Source: Bacteroidales bacterium UBA1410
Lineage (GTDB): Bacteria; Bacteroidota; Bacteroidia; Bacteroidales; Dysgonomonadaceae
NCBI GenBank assembly: GCA_002305015.1
Contig: DBPW01000018.1
Coordinates: forward strand, 81,835-145,834
Length of the DNA stretch: 64,000 bases
Direction of reading: 5' to 3'
Shown: in pieces, positions 10,301 to 17,906 of the stretch
Position numbering within the stretch: position 1 is the first letter of the stretch
Layout: each line of letters begins with the position of its first letter
Translations under genes and position numbers: made by a program
Notes under the pieces: model-generated
What the model was told of the DNA's origin: nothing
Seen by the model: only the letters and a program-made list of their open reading frames with translations
The model's database searches: none

Positions 10301-11072
10301 CATTGGTAGCAACAACTTTTATGTTGTATTTCGTGGCTATGCGAAGTAATTCTTTGTTGACTCTTTCCTGTTTGGGGTAAGTCGTCTGATCGGCATCGAC
10401 GCGGTCGGTTTTATGGCGTTGCAGCTCCAGATAAAAATCATCGCCAAAGATATTTTTATACCAGCGAACGGCTTCTTCGGCTTCTTCAATTTGATTTTCA
10501 TCGATTTTTCTTGGAATTTCACCTCCAAGACACGCCGATAAAACAATTAATCCTTCGTGATATTGTTCCAGCAATTCTTTATCGATGCGGGGGCGATAAT
10601 AAAATCCCTCAGTCCAGCTTTTGGATACCATCTTAATGAGGTGTTTATATCCCGTAAAATTTTTTGCCAAGACAATGAGGTGCCATCCGCTCGAATCGGT
10701 TTTGTCGTTTTGAGAATAACGATCGCGTCGCGCAACGTAACATTCGCACCCGATGATGGGCTTGAACAATTTATTTTTGATTTCTGCAAGTCGATTTTGC
10801 AGTTTGTTTTCTTTTTCGATGTGGTTTTGTTTTTGTGCCTCTTCCCGCTCTTTCTCAAGCTTCTTTATTTCGGCATTCAACGGAGCATTTTTTTTGGCTA
10901 CGTAGTTCACGAACTCTTTTATCCCGTACATCACGCCGTGATCGGTAAGAGCCATACCTTTCATTCCGTCATCGATGGCTTTATCCACCAGACGCTGAAT
11001 GGCGGCTTGCCCGTCGAGAAGGGAATATTGAGAGTGAACGTGTAAATGTACAAATGGTTGCATTTCAAACAT
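7323..11072 (-). CDS. dnaE: DNA polymerase III subunit alpha (DnaE)
   Basis: The replicative polymerase, about 1249 aa. An N-terminal PHP domain (FVHLHVHSQYS) carries a charged, helical insertion of about 40 aa; the palm has catalytic aspartates in PDIDIDF near residue 485; then fingers, the (HhH)2-type region and a C-terminal OB fold (GGIITNVREGQTRKG). An in-frame TTG at 11102 would add 10 residues, but it is the end of a -7 box TATATTTG, so that start is unlikely. ATG 11072 (MFEMQPF) is used; ATG 11063 (MQPF) is equally plausible. The adjacent trxA probably shares the transcript. Confidence 0.95.
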   Translation of the reverse strand: MFEMQPFVHLHVHSQYSLLDGQAAIQRLVDKAIDDGMKGMALTDHGVMYGIKEFVNYVAKKNAPLNAEIKKLEKEREEAQKQNHIEKENKLQNRLAEIKNKLFKPIIGCECYVARRDRYSQNDKTDSSGWHLIVLAKNFTGYKHLIKMVSKSWTEGFYYRPRIDKELLEQYHEGLIVLSACLGGEIPRKIDENQIEEAEEAVRWYKNIFGDDFYLELQRHKTDRVDADQTTYPKQERVNKELLRIATKYNIKVVATNDVHFVNEEDADAHDRLICLSTGKDFDDPTRLRYTKQEWLKTTAEMNLLFSDVPFALANTLEIVEKVEFYSIDHEPLMPFYPIDPAFGNEDIYKSRYSPEVLREEFGKKAFERLGGYDKVIRIKLESDYLTYLTKIGAQKRYGEPLSKEIKERLKYELETIKSMGFPGYFLIVQDFINAARQMDVAVGPGRGSAAGSAVAYCLGITNIDPLRYDLLFERFLNPDRISMPDIDIDFDDEGRSKVLRWVTEKYGAERVAHIITYGTMATKMSIRDVARVHKLPLSEADRLAKLVPDRIPNVKKVSLREAINYVPELQEAANSTDPLVRDTLRYAEMLEGNVRSTGVHACGIIIGQTDISDIVPICTADDKDSKEKLLVTQYEGSVIEETGLIKMDFLGLTTLSIIKDALANIEFTEGIKIDINAIDMNDPKTYQLYSEGRTTGTFQFESAGMQKYLKELHPTKFEDLIAMNALYRPGPMDYIPSFIARKHGREEITYDIPVMEKYLSETYGITVYQEQVMLLSRLLAGFTRGQSDELRKAMGKKLIDKMVALKEKFIEGGRKNGHDEKILNKIWSDWERFASYAFNKSHAVCYSLIAYQTAWLKANYPSEYMASVLSNNLNNLSEITKFMDECKAMGINVLSPDVNESLLKFSVNKNGDIRFGLAAIKSVGQSAAQNIIDERMQNGLFKDIFDFVERVNLSSCNKKTIEALALAGAFDSLPGITREQFLGVNSKGEEFLDSLVRYGNKYQLDKQVSMNSLFGDDSSFQIAHPEIPKVEKWTDLERLNKERDLIGIYLSAHPLDDYACILDYVCTVDTAKLNDLQQLNGKEISFGGIITNVREGQTRKGSPYTIFKLEDYAGSIEIALFGEDSVNYGRFARVGLAVYVTAKVQPKRYRPEELEIKISSMSLLPDVKDKLISKITLQIPLSEINDTTVTELSALLKNNSGNALLYFQIINEDASMNVELFSRPLRIAVNKHVIDYLKSNLSIDFKIN

Positions 11073-11099
11073 GTGATATTTTTTCGATAGGAATTCTGA

Positions 11100-11107
11100 C
11101 AAATATA
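11100..11107 (-). promoter_or_regulatory. -7 promoter box of dnaE
   Basis: TATATTTG on the minus strand is an exact match to TAnnTTTG, 28 bp upstream of ATG 11072. Its TTG is in frame with dnaE and mimics an upstream start codon. A second box-like TATTTTTG lies a few bases further upstream. Confidence 0.55.
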
Positions 11108-11200
11108 CTCAAAAATACAGAGACTTTTGTCGAGAAAATGGAGGAAGTTTGTGGCTGTTTTTGTATCTCTCGGAAATTGAGATACTTGATAAGATGCCTG

Positions 11201-13189
11201 TTATCGGGCATCCCCGGTTGCTTTTTCGAGCTTTTTCATTACAGAGAAGATGAAAATTCCCGAGATTACACAGCAAATGATGAGTATACTCCAGAAGCCC
11301 ACCAACGGGAGTTTTTCCCAGAAGGTGCCGATGACACCCACAAGCAGATTACCTATGGCGGTTGCTGCCAGCCAGCCTCCCTGCATAAGTCCGCTATATT
11401 GAGGAGGTGCCACTTTGGATACGAAGGATAATCCCATGGGACTGAGGAATAATTCGGCTATGGTTAAAACGAAATAGGTGCTTATCAACCATGCCGGAGA
11501 TACCAATTTATCGGATACTCCGGATATCTCCGCCGGTGCCGGCAAGCCGATGGATCCGATCAGCATAATGGCAAATCCGACGGCTGCCAAAAACATGCCG
11601 ATGCCGATCTTACGCGGTGCCGAAGGCTCTTTCCCTTTCTTTGCCAAATAGCCGAACAATGCAACGGTAAGGGGGGTTAAGATGATGATAAACATCGGAT
11701 TGAATTGCTGGAATATCTGAGGGGTGATTTTGGTCATTTCTTCTATACCCTGTATGCTCTTGAAATAATATCCGGCCAATCCTGCAATGCCGGCTACCGT
11801 GAGAAAAAGGCCTAATTTTTTATTGGGTTTACTTCCCAATAATCCGATTGTCGACAGGTATATACCATACAAAAACACAATCAGCGACAACAACGGGAAC
11901 AGATTGAACAGTAGGGTCCATTTTGCAGGAATGGTACTTTGTGTATAATCCCGAGCAAAGAAAGTCAGTGTTAGTCCGTTCTGATGAAACGACATCCAAA
12001 AGAAGATGACTACAAAAAATACGAGGAGCAAAGCTATCATCCGTTCTTTTACCTCTTCTTTCGGCATCACTTTAATTTCTTTTCCCAGTGCTTTCGATTC
12101 TTCCATTTCCTGTTTCACCGTTTTATCGGCTTGTTTCCATGTTCCTCGGAAAAGCATGAATATAAGTACAGAGATAATCAGGCTGATGCAGGCTACCCCA
12201 AAAGCCAGGTTATAAGAAATCGACAGCGATTCGGTTACGTAACGTTTTCCGAAATTACGTGCAAAATCGTCGGGATGAGGACCTCCTCCCAGTTGCGGAT
12301 CGGTGATATGGATGGCTTTTATTTTGGCGATGATGGCTGCTTTTTCTTCGGCATCTGCCGGATCGCGGCTTTGCAGTATTTCATACTCATGATTGTTGAC
12401 CATCAGGGAAGGATCGGTAATTTTCCCTGCCCGGGTGTATTGGTTTAATCCGGCTGCTTTCAACCGGAAAAGGGCATTCTCAATGTCTTCTTTAAATACG
12501 ACTTTGTGTTCTTTTTTTGCTCTATTGAGCACGGTTTCCAATTCTTTCCCCGTTAACTTTTGTTCTTCCGGAGAGAGGTATTGCATGATGAATGTGTTTT
12601 TGTCGACGGCTTGTTTTTCATCATTCAGCGTAACATAATTTTTTGGTATTGAAGCATCATAAGTAAAATTGGATGATCGCAAAACGGCATTGTTGATATA
12701 ATTGGCTGCGCTTGGGGCAAAAAATGCGCCGATATTGATAAACATGTAAAAAATGGAAAAGGCGATGTCTCTGTTTTTTCCGTAGCGCGGATCGTCATAC
12801 AGCTTACCTACCAAGGCTTGCAGATTGCCCTTGAAAAAACCGGTACCCAGTGCAATCAGGATCAACGAAAAAAACATCATAGCTAATCCTATAGTATTGT
12901 TTTCTAGGGGGATGGCTAACAAGATATACCCGAAGAACATTACTAGAATGCCCAGCAAAATGGTTTTTCCGTACCCCAGCACTTTATCTGCCAAAACTCC
13001 CCCGAAGATGGGTAAAAAGTAAACAAGAGCGAGAAAAGAACCGTAAATCATGCTGGTTGAAGCCGATGTCAGTCCGAATTTTGCCTGCATATACAACGTA
13101 AGTATAGCCAGCATGGTGTAGTATCCGAACCTTTCCCCCATATTGGTGAGGGCTAATACCAATAATCCTTTTGGATGGTCTTTAAACAT
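11201..13189 (-). CDS. POT-family proton-coupled di/tripeptide transporter
   Basis: A 662-aa inner-membrane transporter of the POT/PTR2 branch of the major facilitator superfamily. The N-terminal GERFGYY motif and PTR2 signature FYMFINIGAF are present, with about 14 hydrophobic segments. It is longer than the typical 450-500 aa because of a hydrophilic insertion around residues 180-310 (charged, KEHKVVFKED and following). That is common in Bacteroidota members, but I cannot verify how widespread it is. Import of short peptides fits an amino-acid-fermenting lifestyle. Monocistronic, with a possible -7 box at 13252-13259. Confidence 0.92.
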   Translation of the reverse strand: MFKDHPKGLLVLALTNMGERFGYYTMLAILTLYMQAKFGLTSASTSMIYGSFLALVYFLPIFGGVLADKVLGYGKTILLGILVMFFGYILLAIPLENNTIGLAMMFFSLILIALGTGFFKGNLQALVGKLYDDPRYGKNRDIAFSIFYMFINIGAFFAPSAANYINNAVLRSSNFTYDASIPKNYVTLNDEKQAVDKNTFIMQYLSPEEQKLTGKELETVLNRAKKEHKVVFKEDIENALFRLKAAGLNQYTRAGKITDPSLMVNNHEYEILQSRDPADAEEKAAIIAKIKAIHITDPQLGGGPHPDDFARNFGKRYVTESLSISYNLAFGVACISLIISVLIFMLFRGTWKQADKTVKQEMEESKALGKEIKVMPKEEVKERMIALLLVFFVVIFFWMSFHQNGLTLTFFARDYTQSTIPAKWTLLFNLFPLLSLIVFLYGIYLSTIGLLGSKPNKKLGLFLTVAGIAGLAGYYFKSIQGIEEMTKITPQIFQQFNPMFIIILTPLTVALFGYLAKKGKEPSAPRKIGIGMFLAAVGFAIMLIGSIGLPAPAEISGVSDKLVSPAWLISTYFVLTIAELFLSPMGLSFVSKVAPPQYSGLMQGGWLAATAIGNLLVGVIGTFWEKLPLVGFWSILIICCVISGIFIFSVMKKLEKATGDAR

Positions 13190-13251
13190 GTTGTATCAAT
13201 TTATAGGGTTTATGATTTATCTTTATTGGGTTCATGGGAATTCTTGGTTTG

Positions 13252-13259
13252 CAAACTTA
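13252..13259 (-). promoter_or_regulatory. Candidate -7 box of the POT transporter gene
   Basis: TAAGTTTG on the minus strand matches TAnnTTTG about 63 bp upstream of the ATG at 13189. No strong -33 element is visible. Confidence 0.4.
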
Positions 13260-13304
13260 GAAAAAAAAGACGAGATTTTATAAACACGCCGATAAAAATG
13301 TATC

Positions 13305-13545
13305 GTCCACCTTCCTCGCACCAAGGCCGTACCTTCCTCGCTCCATCCTTGCATCAAGGTTGCATCACCCTTACCTCATTCTCGCATAAAGTCTGCACCC
13401 GCTTGCCCTCTGTATCCCGCACTACATGCGGCAAATGGGTGGGTTTGTTTTTTGACGGTTTCACCCAATCCGGTATTGTCGTCCCTGCCTTGAAGCGAAG
13501 GAAGAGCGAAGGAAGAGCGAAGAAGAAGCGAGAAATGACCGGTAA
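13305..13545. repeat. Repeat-rich noncoding spacer, possible dispersed element
   Basis: This stretch is more GC-rich than its AT-rich flanks and has no convincing gene. The left side carries two copies of ACCTTCCTCGC (13309-13319, 13331-13341). The right side carries head-to-tail copies of GAAGAGCGAAG (about 13493-13542). The left and right motifs are near inverse complements, so the ends form imperfect inverted repeats. It resembles an intergenic dispersed repeat or a MITE-like remnant, but copy number cannot be seen in one window. Confidence 0.45.
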
Positions 13546-13738
13546 AACCCATCTATTGCTGATTCCAACTTTATTTTTTTGGCTTTTCGGCGGAATATGG
13601 CCATAATTTAACAATATGTTTCAGCAGCTGGATTATAAAATTTTTCAAGAAAATGAGGTAACGTACAGGGTTTGTATTTTTCGATAAAATTAAATGCATT
13701 TTTTTCTTGCGGAAATCTTTTTTTATTGAAAAAAGTAT

Positions 13739-13746
13739 TACATTTG
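13739..13746 (+). promoter_or_regulatory. -7 promoter box of the pheA leader
   Basis: TACATTTG is an exact TAnnTTTG match 31 bp upstream of the leader peptide ATG (13777), placing transcription start near 13752. No clear -33 TTTG is present, only T-rich sequence. Its place just before the attenuator makes it the likely operon promoter. Confidence 0.5.
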
Positions 13747-13776
13747 CACTCACAATTCATAAGAAAAACAGAAAAG

Positions 13777-13833
13777 ATGAAATATATCCATTTTGCATAT
13801 CCTTTTTACTTTTACTTTTATTTTAAGAAGTAA
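13777..13833 (+). CDS. pheL: pheA operon leader peptide (Phe/Tyr-rich)
   Basis: An 18-codon ORF, MKYIHFAYPFYFYFYFKK, then TAA. Ten of 18 residues are Phe (5) or Tyr (5), with alternating F/Y from residue 10 to 16. It is followed immediately by an antiterminator/terminator pair and then by phenylalanine and tyrosine biosynthesis genes. This is the layout of ribosome-mediated attenuation: stalling on Phe or Tyr codons leaves region 2 (13835-13845) free, whereas a ribosome at the stop codon covers it. The symbol is by analogy to enterobacterial pheL, not homology. It is too short to be found by length alone. Confidence 0.8.
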   Translation: MKYIHFAYPFYFYFYFKK

Positions 13834-13834
13834 A

Positions 13835-13920
13835 ACGGGATTTTATGTGCAAAAATGGATAACAAAAAGACATACATTGAAGTAGGTAAAATCCCGTCAG
13901 TAGTGATGGGATTTTTTTTT
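13835..13920 (+). promoter_or_regulatory. Transcription attenuator of the Phe/Tyr operon
   Basis: Two mutually exclusive structures. Antiterminator: 13835-13845 (ACGGGATTTTA) is perfectly complementary over 11 bp to 13887-13897. Terminator: 13888-13899 pairs with 13904-13915 (12 bp, one G-U, loop GTAG), followed by a run of T to 13920. The terminator 5' arm is the antiterminator 3' arm. Region 2 starts 2 nt after the leader stop codon, so a terminating ribosome would mask it and favour termination. Confidence 0.82.
13888..13920 (+). terminator. Attenuator terminator upstream of pheA
   Basis: Intrinsic terminator: 12-bp stem with a GTAG tetraloop and nine T residues (13912-13920), of which the last five extend beyond the stem. 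It ends 26 bp before the pheA ATG, so it controls readthrough into the operon. Confidence 0.82.
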
Positions 13921-13946
13921 GAATAGAAACGAATTTTTTGACGAAT

Positions 13947-14834
13947 ATGAAAAGAGTAGCCATTCAGGGAGTGCAGGGTGCTTATCACGAAATAGCAGCA
14001 CGGAAATATTTCGATGGAGAAGAGTTGGAAATTGTTCCGTGTTTGACGTTTAGGGATATTTTTATCGAAGCAAAAAAAGATCCTTCGCTTATCGGCGTCA
14101 TGGCAATCGAAAATACCATTGCGGGTAGTTTGTTGCCTAATCACGATTTGTTGAAAATGAGTGATATGCAGATAGCCGGCGAATGTAAATTGCGCATTTC
14201 GCACGCATTGGCGGCGCTGCCCGGACAATCGATAGCGGATATAAAAGAGGTGATGTCGCATCCCATTGCATTGATGCAGTGTCAGGACTATTTGGATACA
14301 TTGCCCCATGTAAAAATAGTGGAGAACGACGATACGGCGTTGGCAGCTAAAGAAATCCATGATGGAAGATTAAAAGGATGTGCCGCCATTTGCAGTACAT
14401 TGGCAGCAGAGATGTATGGTCTTGAGGTATTGGCGTCGGGAATAGAGACGAATAAACGAAATTTTACCCGATTTCTTATTTTGGCCCACAAAGAGATGTT
14501 GCCCGAAGTGCAAAAAGACAATCATATCAATAAATCGTCCCTTGTATTTGTACTCCCGCATACCGAAGGAAGTTTGTCGAGGGTATTGACCATATTGTCT
14601 TTCTATGGCATCAATCTCACCCGCATTCAATCACTGCCTATCATTGGTTGCGAGTGGGAATATCAGTTTTACGTCGATCTTACTTTCTCCGATTATGAAC
14701 GTTACAGACAATCCATCGATGCCATCTTGCCCTTGATCGGCAATCTGAAAATATTGGGAGAGTATCGCGAGGATAAACAGAATATGAACAATAACACCGC
14801 ATATGAAAAAGTTGAAACAGATAGAGCCTGCTGA
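13947..14834 (+). CDS. pheA: Prephenate dehydratase
   Basis: A 295-aa enzyme converting prephenate to phenylpyruvate, the committed step to phenylalanine. The catalytic TRF motif appears as NFTRFLIL. The C-terminal ACT domain (SSLVFVLPHTEGSLSRVL...) is present for allosteric control; the ESRP-type motif of other bacteria reads IQSLPI here. It has no fused chorismate mutase, which is attached to the DAHP synthase two genes downstream. An upstream in-frame TTG (13938) exists, but ATG 13947 aligns better. First gene of the attenuated operon; its end overlaps the aminotransferase start by 32 bp. Confidence 0.94.
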   Translation: MKRVAIQGVQGAYHEIAARKYFDGEELEIVPCLTFRDIFIEAKKDPSLIGVMAIENTIAGSLLPNHDLLKMSDMQIAGECKLRISHALAALPGQSIADIKEVMSHPIALMQCQDYLDTLPHVKIVENDDTALAAKEIHDGRLKGCAAICSTLAAEMYGLEVLASGIETNKRNFTRFLILAHKEMLPEVQKDNHINKSSLVFVLPHTEGSLSRVLTILSFYGINLTRIQSLPIIGCEWEYQFYVDLTFSDYERYRQSIDAILPLIGNLKILGEYREDKQNMNNNTAYEKVETDRAC

Positions 14835-15987
14835 GCACGTAAAAAATATTTCGGAATATTATTTCTCGGTAAAACTGGCCGAGGTTGCTCAAATGAATGC
14901 ACAGGGTAAGGATGTGATTAATTTGGCGGTAGGAAGTCCCGATCAGCCGCCATCCGAAGCAACCATCGACGCGCTGTGCGAGAGTGCCCGTCAGCCTGAT
15001 GTGCACGGTTACCAGCCTTATACAGGGATTCCTGAGTTACGGCAGGCATTTGCCGATTGGTACAAAAGGTATTACGGTGTGGAGCTTTCTCCGGAAGAGA
15101 TATTGCCGCTGATCGGTTCCAAGGAGGGCATTTTGCATATTTCACTCACTTTCCTTAATGTGGGTGATGGTGTGCTTGTTCCCAATCCCGGCTACCCTAC
15201 CTATACCTCGGTTTCGGCGTTGATGCGTGCCAACATTATTCCTTATGATTTGCGGGAAGACGATCATTGGCAGCCCGATTTCGATGCGCTGGAAAAGATG
15301 GATTTGTCGGGTGTGAAACTTATGTGGGTGAATTATCCCAACATGCCTACAGGGGCTAATGCTTCGCGTGAACTCTTCGAAAAATTAGTTGCTTTCGGTA
15401 AAAAACATCAGATCATTATTTGTCACGATAATCCTTACAGTTTTATCCTCAACGATCGTCCCCTGAGCATTCTCTCTGTGGAAGGGGCAAAGGATATTTG
15501 CATCGAACTCAATTCGATGAGTAAGGCTCACAATATGCCCGGCTGGCGCATGGGAATGCTGGCTTCCAACACACAGTTTGTGAAATGGATACTCAGGGAA
15601 AAAAGCAATATCGACAGCGGGCAGTTCAAACCCATGCAGATTGCTACGGTTGCGGCCCTCTCGAATCCCCCCGAATGGTATGCACGGATGAACAAAATTT
15701 ATGCCGAGCGACGAGTGATAGCCGAAAAGATTATGGATTTGCTCAACTGTACGTATGATAAAGATCAAACCGGTCTGTTTCTTTGGGCAAAGATAGACGA
15801 CGGTGAAACCGGCAGCGAAGAGCTTATCAACGATATTCTTTATCATGCGAATGTATTTATTACGCCCGGCTTTATTTTTGGGAGTAATGGCGAGCGTTAT
15901 ATTCGCATTTCGTTGGGCGTTGCAACGGAAAGAATGCAGGAGGCTTACAGACGTATTGAAAATTATAGGAAGAACAACGAACAATAA
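14803..15987 (+). CDS. PLP-dependent class I/II aminotransferase (aromatic/aspartate type)
   Basis: A 394-aa fold-type I aminotransferase. PLP-contact motif NYPNMPTG (177-184), DNPY (209-212), catalytic Lys241 in SMSKAHNMPGWRMG, and a C-terminal substrate-Arg region (YIRISLG). In this operon it probably transaminates phenylpyruvate and hydroxyphenylpyruvate, or prephenate; the exact substrate is inferred from context. The ATG lies inside the pheA end (32-bp overlap), suggesting translational coupling. Confidence 0.9.
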   Translation: MKKLKQIEPAEHVKNISEYYFSVKLAEVAQMNAQGKDVINLAVGSPDQPPSEATIDALCESARQPDVHGYQPYTGIPELRQAFADWYKRYYGVELSPEEILPLIGSKEGILHISLTFLNVGDGVLVPNPGYPTYTSVSALMRANIIPYDLREDDHWQPDFDALEKMDLSGVKLMWVNYPNMPTGANASRELFEKLVAFGKKHQIIICHDNPYSFILNDRPLSILSVEGAKDICIELNSMSKAHNMPGWRMGMLASNTQFVKWILREKSNIDSGQFKPMQIATVAALSNPPEWYARMNKIYAERRVIAEKIMDLLNCTYDKDQTGLFLWAKIDDGETGSEELINDILYHANVFITPGFIFGSNGERYIRISLGVATERMQEAYRRIENYRKNNEQ

Positions 15988-16002
15988 AATATTTCATCGG
16001 AT

Positions 16003-17088
16003 ATGGAATTCTCATCGATTTTATTTCCCGGAATGGACAATAAACGTCCACTTGTAATTGCAGGTCCGTGTAGTGCAGAGACTGAAGAGCAGGTGATGAC
16101 CACGGCACGGCAACTTGCTGCCATCGGCATAAAAATATTCCGGGCGGGAATATGGAAACCCCGTACCAAACCGGGTGGTTTTGAAGGGGTGGGCAGTCCC
16201 GGGCTAAAATGGCTGCAACGTGTGAAGAAAGAAACCGGAATGTATACCGCAACCGAAGTGGCTAACGAAAAGCATGTGTACGAAGCGTTGAAATATGGTG
16301 TAGACATACTGTGGGTTGGGGCGCGCACTACGGCAAATCCTTTTGCTGTGCAAGAGATAGCCGATACCTTGATAGGAGTGGATATTCCTGTGCTGATTAA
16401 AAATCCGGTCAATCCCGATGTGGAATTATGGGTAGGAGCAATCGAGCGTTTGTATAACGCAGGGATCACCCGTTTGGCTGCCATTCACAGGGGATTTAGC
16501 TCGGCCGATAAAAATGTGTATCGGAATATGCCGCAGTGGCACATCCCTATTGAACTGAAAAGGCGCTTCCCGGATCTTCCCATCCTTTGTGATCCCAGCC
16601 ATATGGGCGGCAAACGCAGCTTGATTGAGTCGCTGAGCCAACAGGCAATGGATTTGAATTACAATGGACTGATCATCGAGTCGCACTGTTCGCCCGATGA
16701 GGCATGGAGTGATAAGGATCAGCAGGTAACACCTGAAGAGTTGGATCGTATTTTACATTCACTCGTGATTCGTGATACGATTCAGACTACGGAAGATCTT
16801 TCAACACTACGCCGTCAAATTGACGAAATCGATAATCAATTACTGGATTTGTTGTCGAAACGCATGCGGGTATCGCGTGAAATCGGGCACTACAAACTCG
16901 AACACGATATGCCGGTGTTGCAAACTATGCGTTATGACGAGATATTGCGTGATCGTGCCGAACAGGCTGAACGGATGGACATGTCGGGAGATTTTATTCG
17001 AAAAGTGCTCGAAAGCATCCACGAAGAATCGGTTCGTCAGCAATTGGTAATTATGGAAAATGCTAGAAAGGAAGATCAATCAAACTAA
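16003..17088 (+). CDS. Bifunctional DAHP synthase / chorismate mutase
   Basis: A 361-aa fusion joining the first shikimate-pathway step to the first Phe/Tyr branch step. Residues about 1-260 are a class I-beta (KDO8P-like) DAHP synthase with AGPCSAE, KPRT, HRGFS and CDPSHMGGKR motifs. Residues about 265-355 are an AroQ-type chorismate mutase (LRRQIDEIDNQLLDLLSKR). The mutase may also confer feedback control on the synthase, as reported for other fusions. It lies between the aminotransferase (15 bp) and tyrA (26 bp), so the operon covers entry and both branches. Confidence 0.94.
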   Translation: MEFSSILFPGMDNKRPLVIAGPCSAETEEQVMTTARQLAAIGIKIFRAGIWKPRTKPGGFEGVGSPGLKWLQRVKKETGMYTATEVANEKHVYEALKYGVDILWVGARTTANPFAVQEIADTLIGVDIPVLIKNPVNPDVELWVGAIERLYNAGITRLAAIHRGFSSADKNVYRNMPQWHIPIELKRRFPDLPILCDPSHMGGKRSLIESLSQQAMDLNYNGLIIESHCSPDEAWSDKDQQVTPEELDRILHSLVIRDTIQTTEDLSTLRRQIDEIDNQLLDLLSKRMRVSREIGHYKLEHDMPVLQTMRYDEILRDRAEQAERMDMSGDFIRKVLESIHEESVRQQLVIMENARKEDQSN

Positions 17089-17114
17089 TCCAAAAAACAT
17101 ATTATAAGCGGTAT

Positions 17115-17888
17115 ATGAGAATATTGATATTAGGAGCGGGAAAAATGGGATCGTTTTTTGCCGATGTGCTGAGTTTCGATCACGAGGTGGCTATGTTTGA
17201 TACCGATCCCAAACGTTTGCGTTTTACTTATAATACGCTGCGCATGATCGATCCGAAAGAGATAGAGGACTTTGCACCCGAAATGGTAATCAATGCCTCT
17301 ACGTTGAAATACACCATCGATGCATTTAACAATGTGATGCCTTATCTACCTGAAACCTGCATTTTGAGCGATATCGCATCAGTGAAAACCGGTCTGAAAG
17401 AATATTACCAAGAAACGGGACATCCCTTTGTTTCTACTCACCCGATGTTTGGCCCCACCTTTGCCAGCCTGAGCGACTTAAGTAAAGAGAATGCGATCAT
17501 TATCTCTGAATCGGGAGAAGAAGGGAAAGCATTTTTTCGTCGTTTGTATCATCATCTCCGTCTGAATGTTTTTGAATATACGTTTGAACAGCATGATGAA
17601 ACCATTGCTTATTCGCTTTCAATTCCTTTTGCTTCTACCTTGGTATTTGCTTCGGTGATGAAACATCAGGACGCACCGGGGACTACTTTTAAAAAACATA
17701 TGGCTATAGCTCAGGGACTTTTATCGGAAGACGATTTTTTGCTTACCGAAATTCTCTTCAATCCTTATACTCCAAAGCAAGTGGAAAGAATCAGAGAGAA
17801 ACTCAAGGAATTGCTTTCTATCATTGAAGAAAAAGACAGTGAAAGCATGAAAAAGTTTCTTACAGAGGTAAAAAAAAATATCGAGTAA
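17115..17888 (+). CDS. tyrA: Prephenate dehydrogenase
   Basis: A 257-aa NAD(P)-dependent enzyme forming 4-hydroxyphenylpyruvate from prephenate for tyrosine. N-terminal Rossmann motif ILGAGKMGSFF; acidic residue after beta-2 (MFDTD); substrate motif STHPMFGPTF with the catalytic His. There is no fused mutase or ACT domain, so it is the short form. Last gene of the operon, convergent with the next gene 18 bp away. Control by the same Phe/Tyr leader explains the mixed F/Y codons. Confidence 0.93.
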   Translation: MRILILGAGKMGSFFADVLSFDHEVAMFDTDPKRLRFTYNTLRMIDPKEIEDFAPEMVINASTLKYTIDAFNNVMPYLPETCILSDIASVKTGLKEYYQETGHPFVSTHPMFGPTFASLSDLSKENAIIISESGEEGKAFFRRLYHHLRLNVFEYTFEQHDETIAYSLSIPFASTLVFASVMKHQDAPGTTFKKHMAIAQGLLSEDDFLLTEILFNPYTPKQVERIREKLKELLSIIEEKDSESMKKFLTEVKKNIE

Positions 17889-17906
17889 CAGTTTATTGGT
17901 TAATTT

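Noticed and set aside
11163..11185. 7-bp inverted repeat between the POT gene and dnaE
   Set aside because: No T-run on either strand; it cannot be supported as a terminator.
13354..13614. 86-aa open frame on the minus strand in the pheA upstream gap
   Set aside because: It runs through the repeat element, has low-complexity composition and no recognisable pattern; noncoding repeat is more likely.
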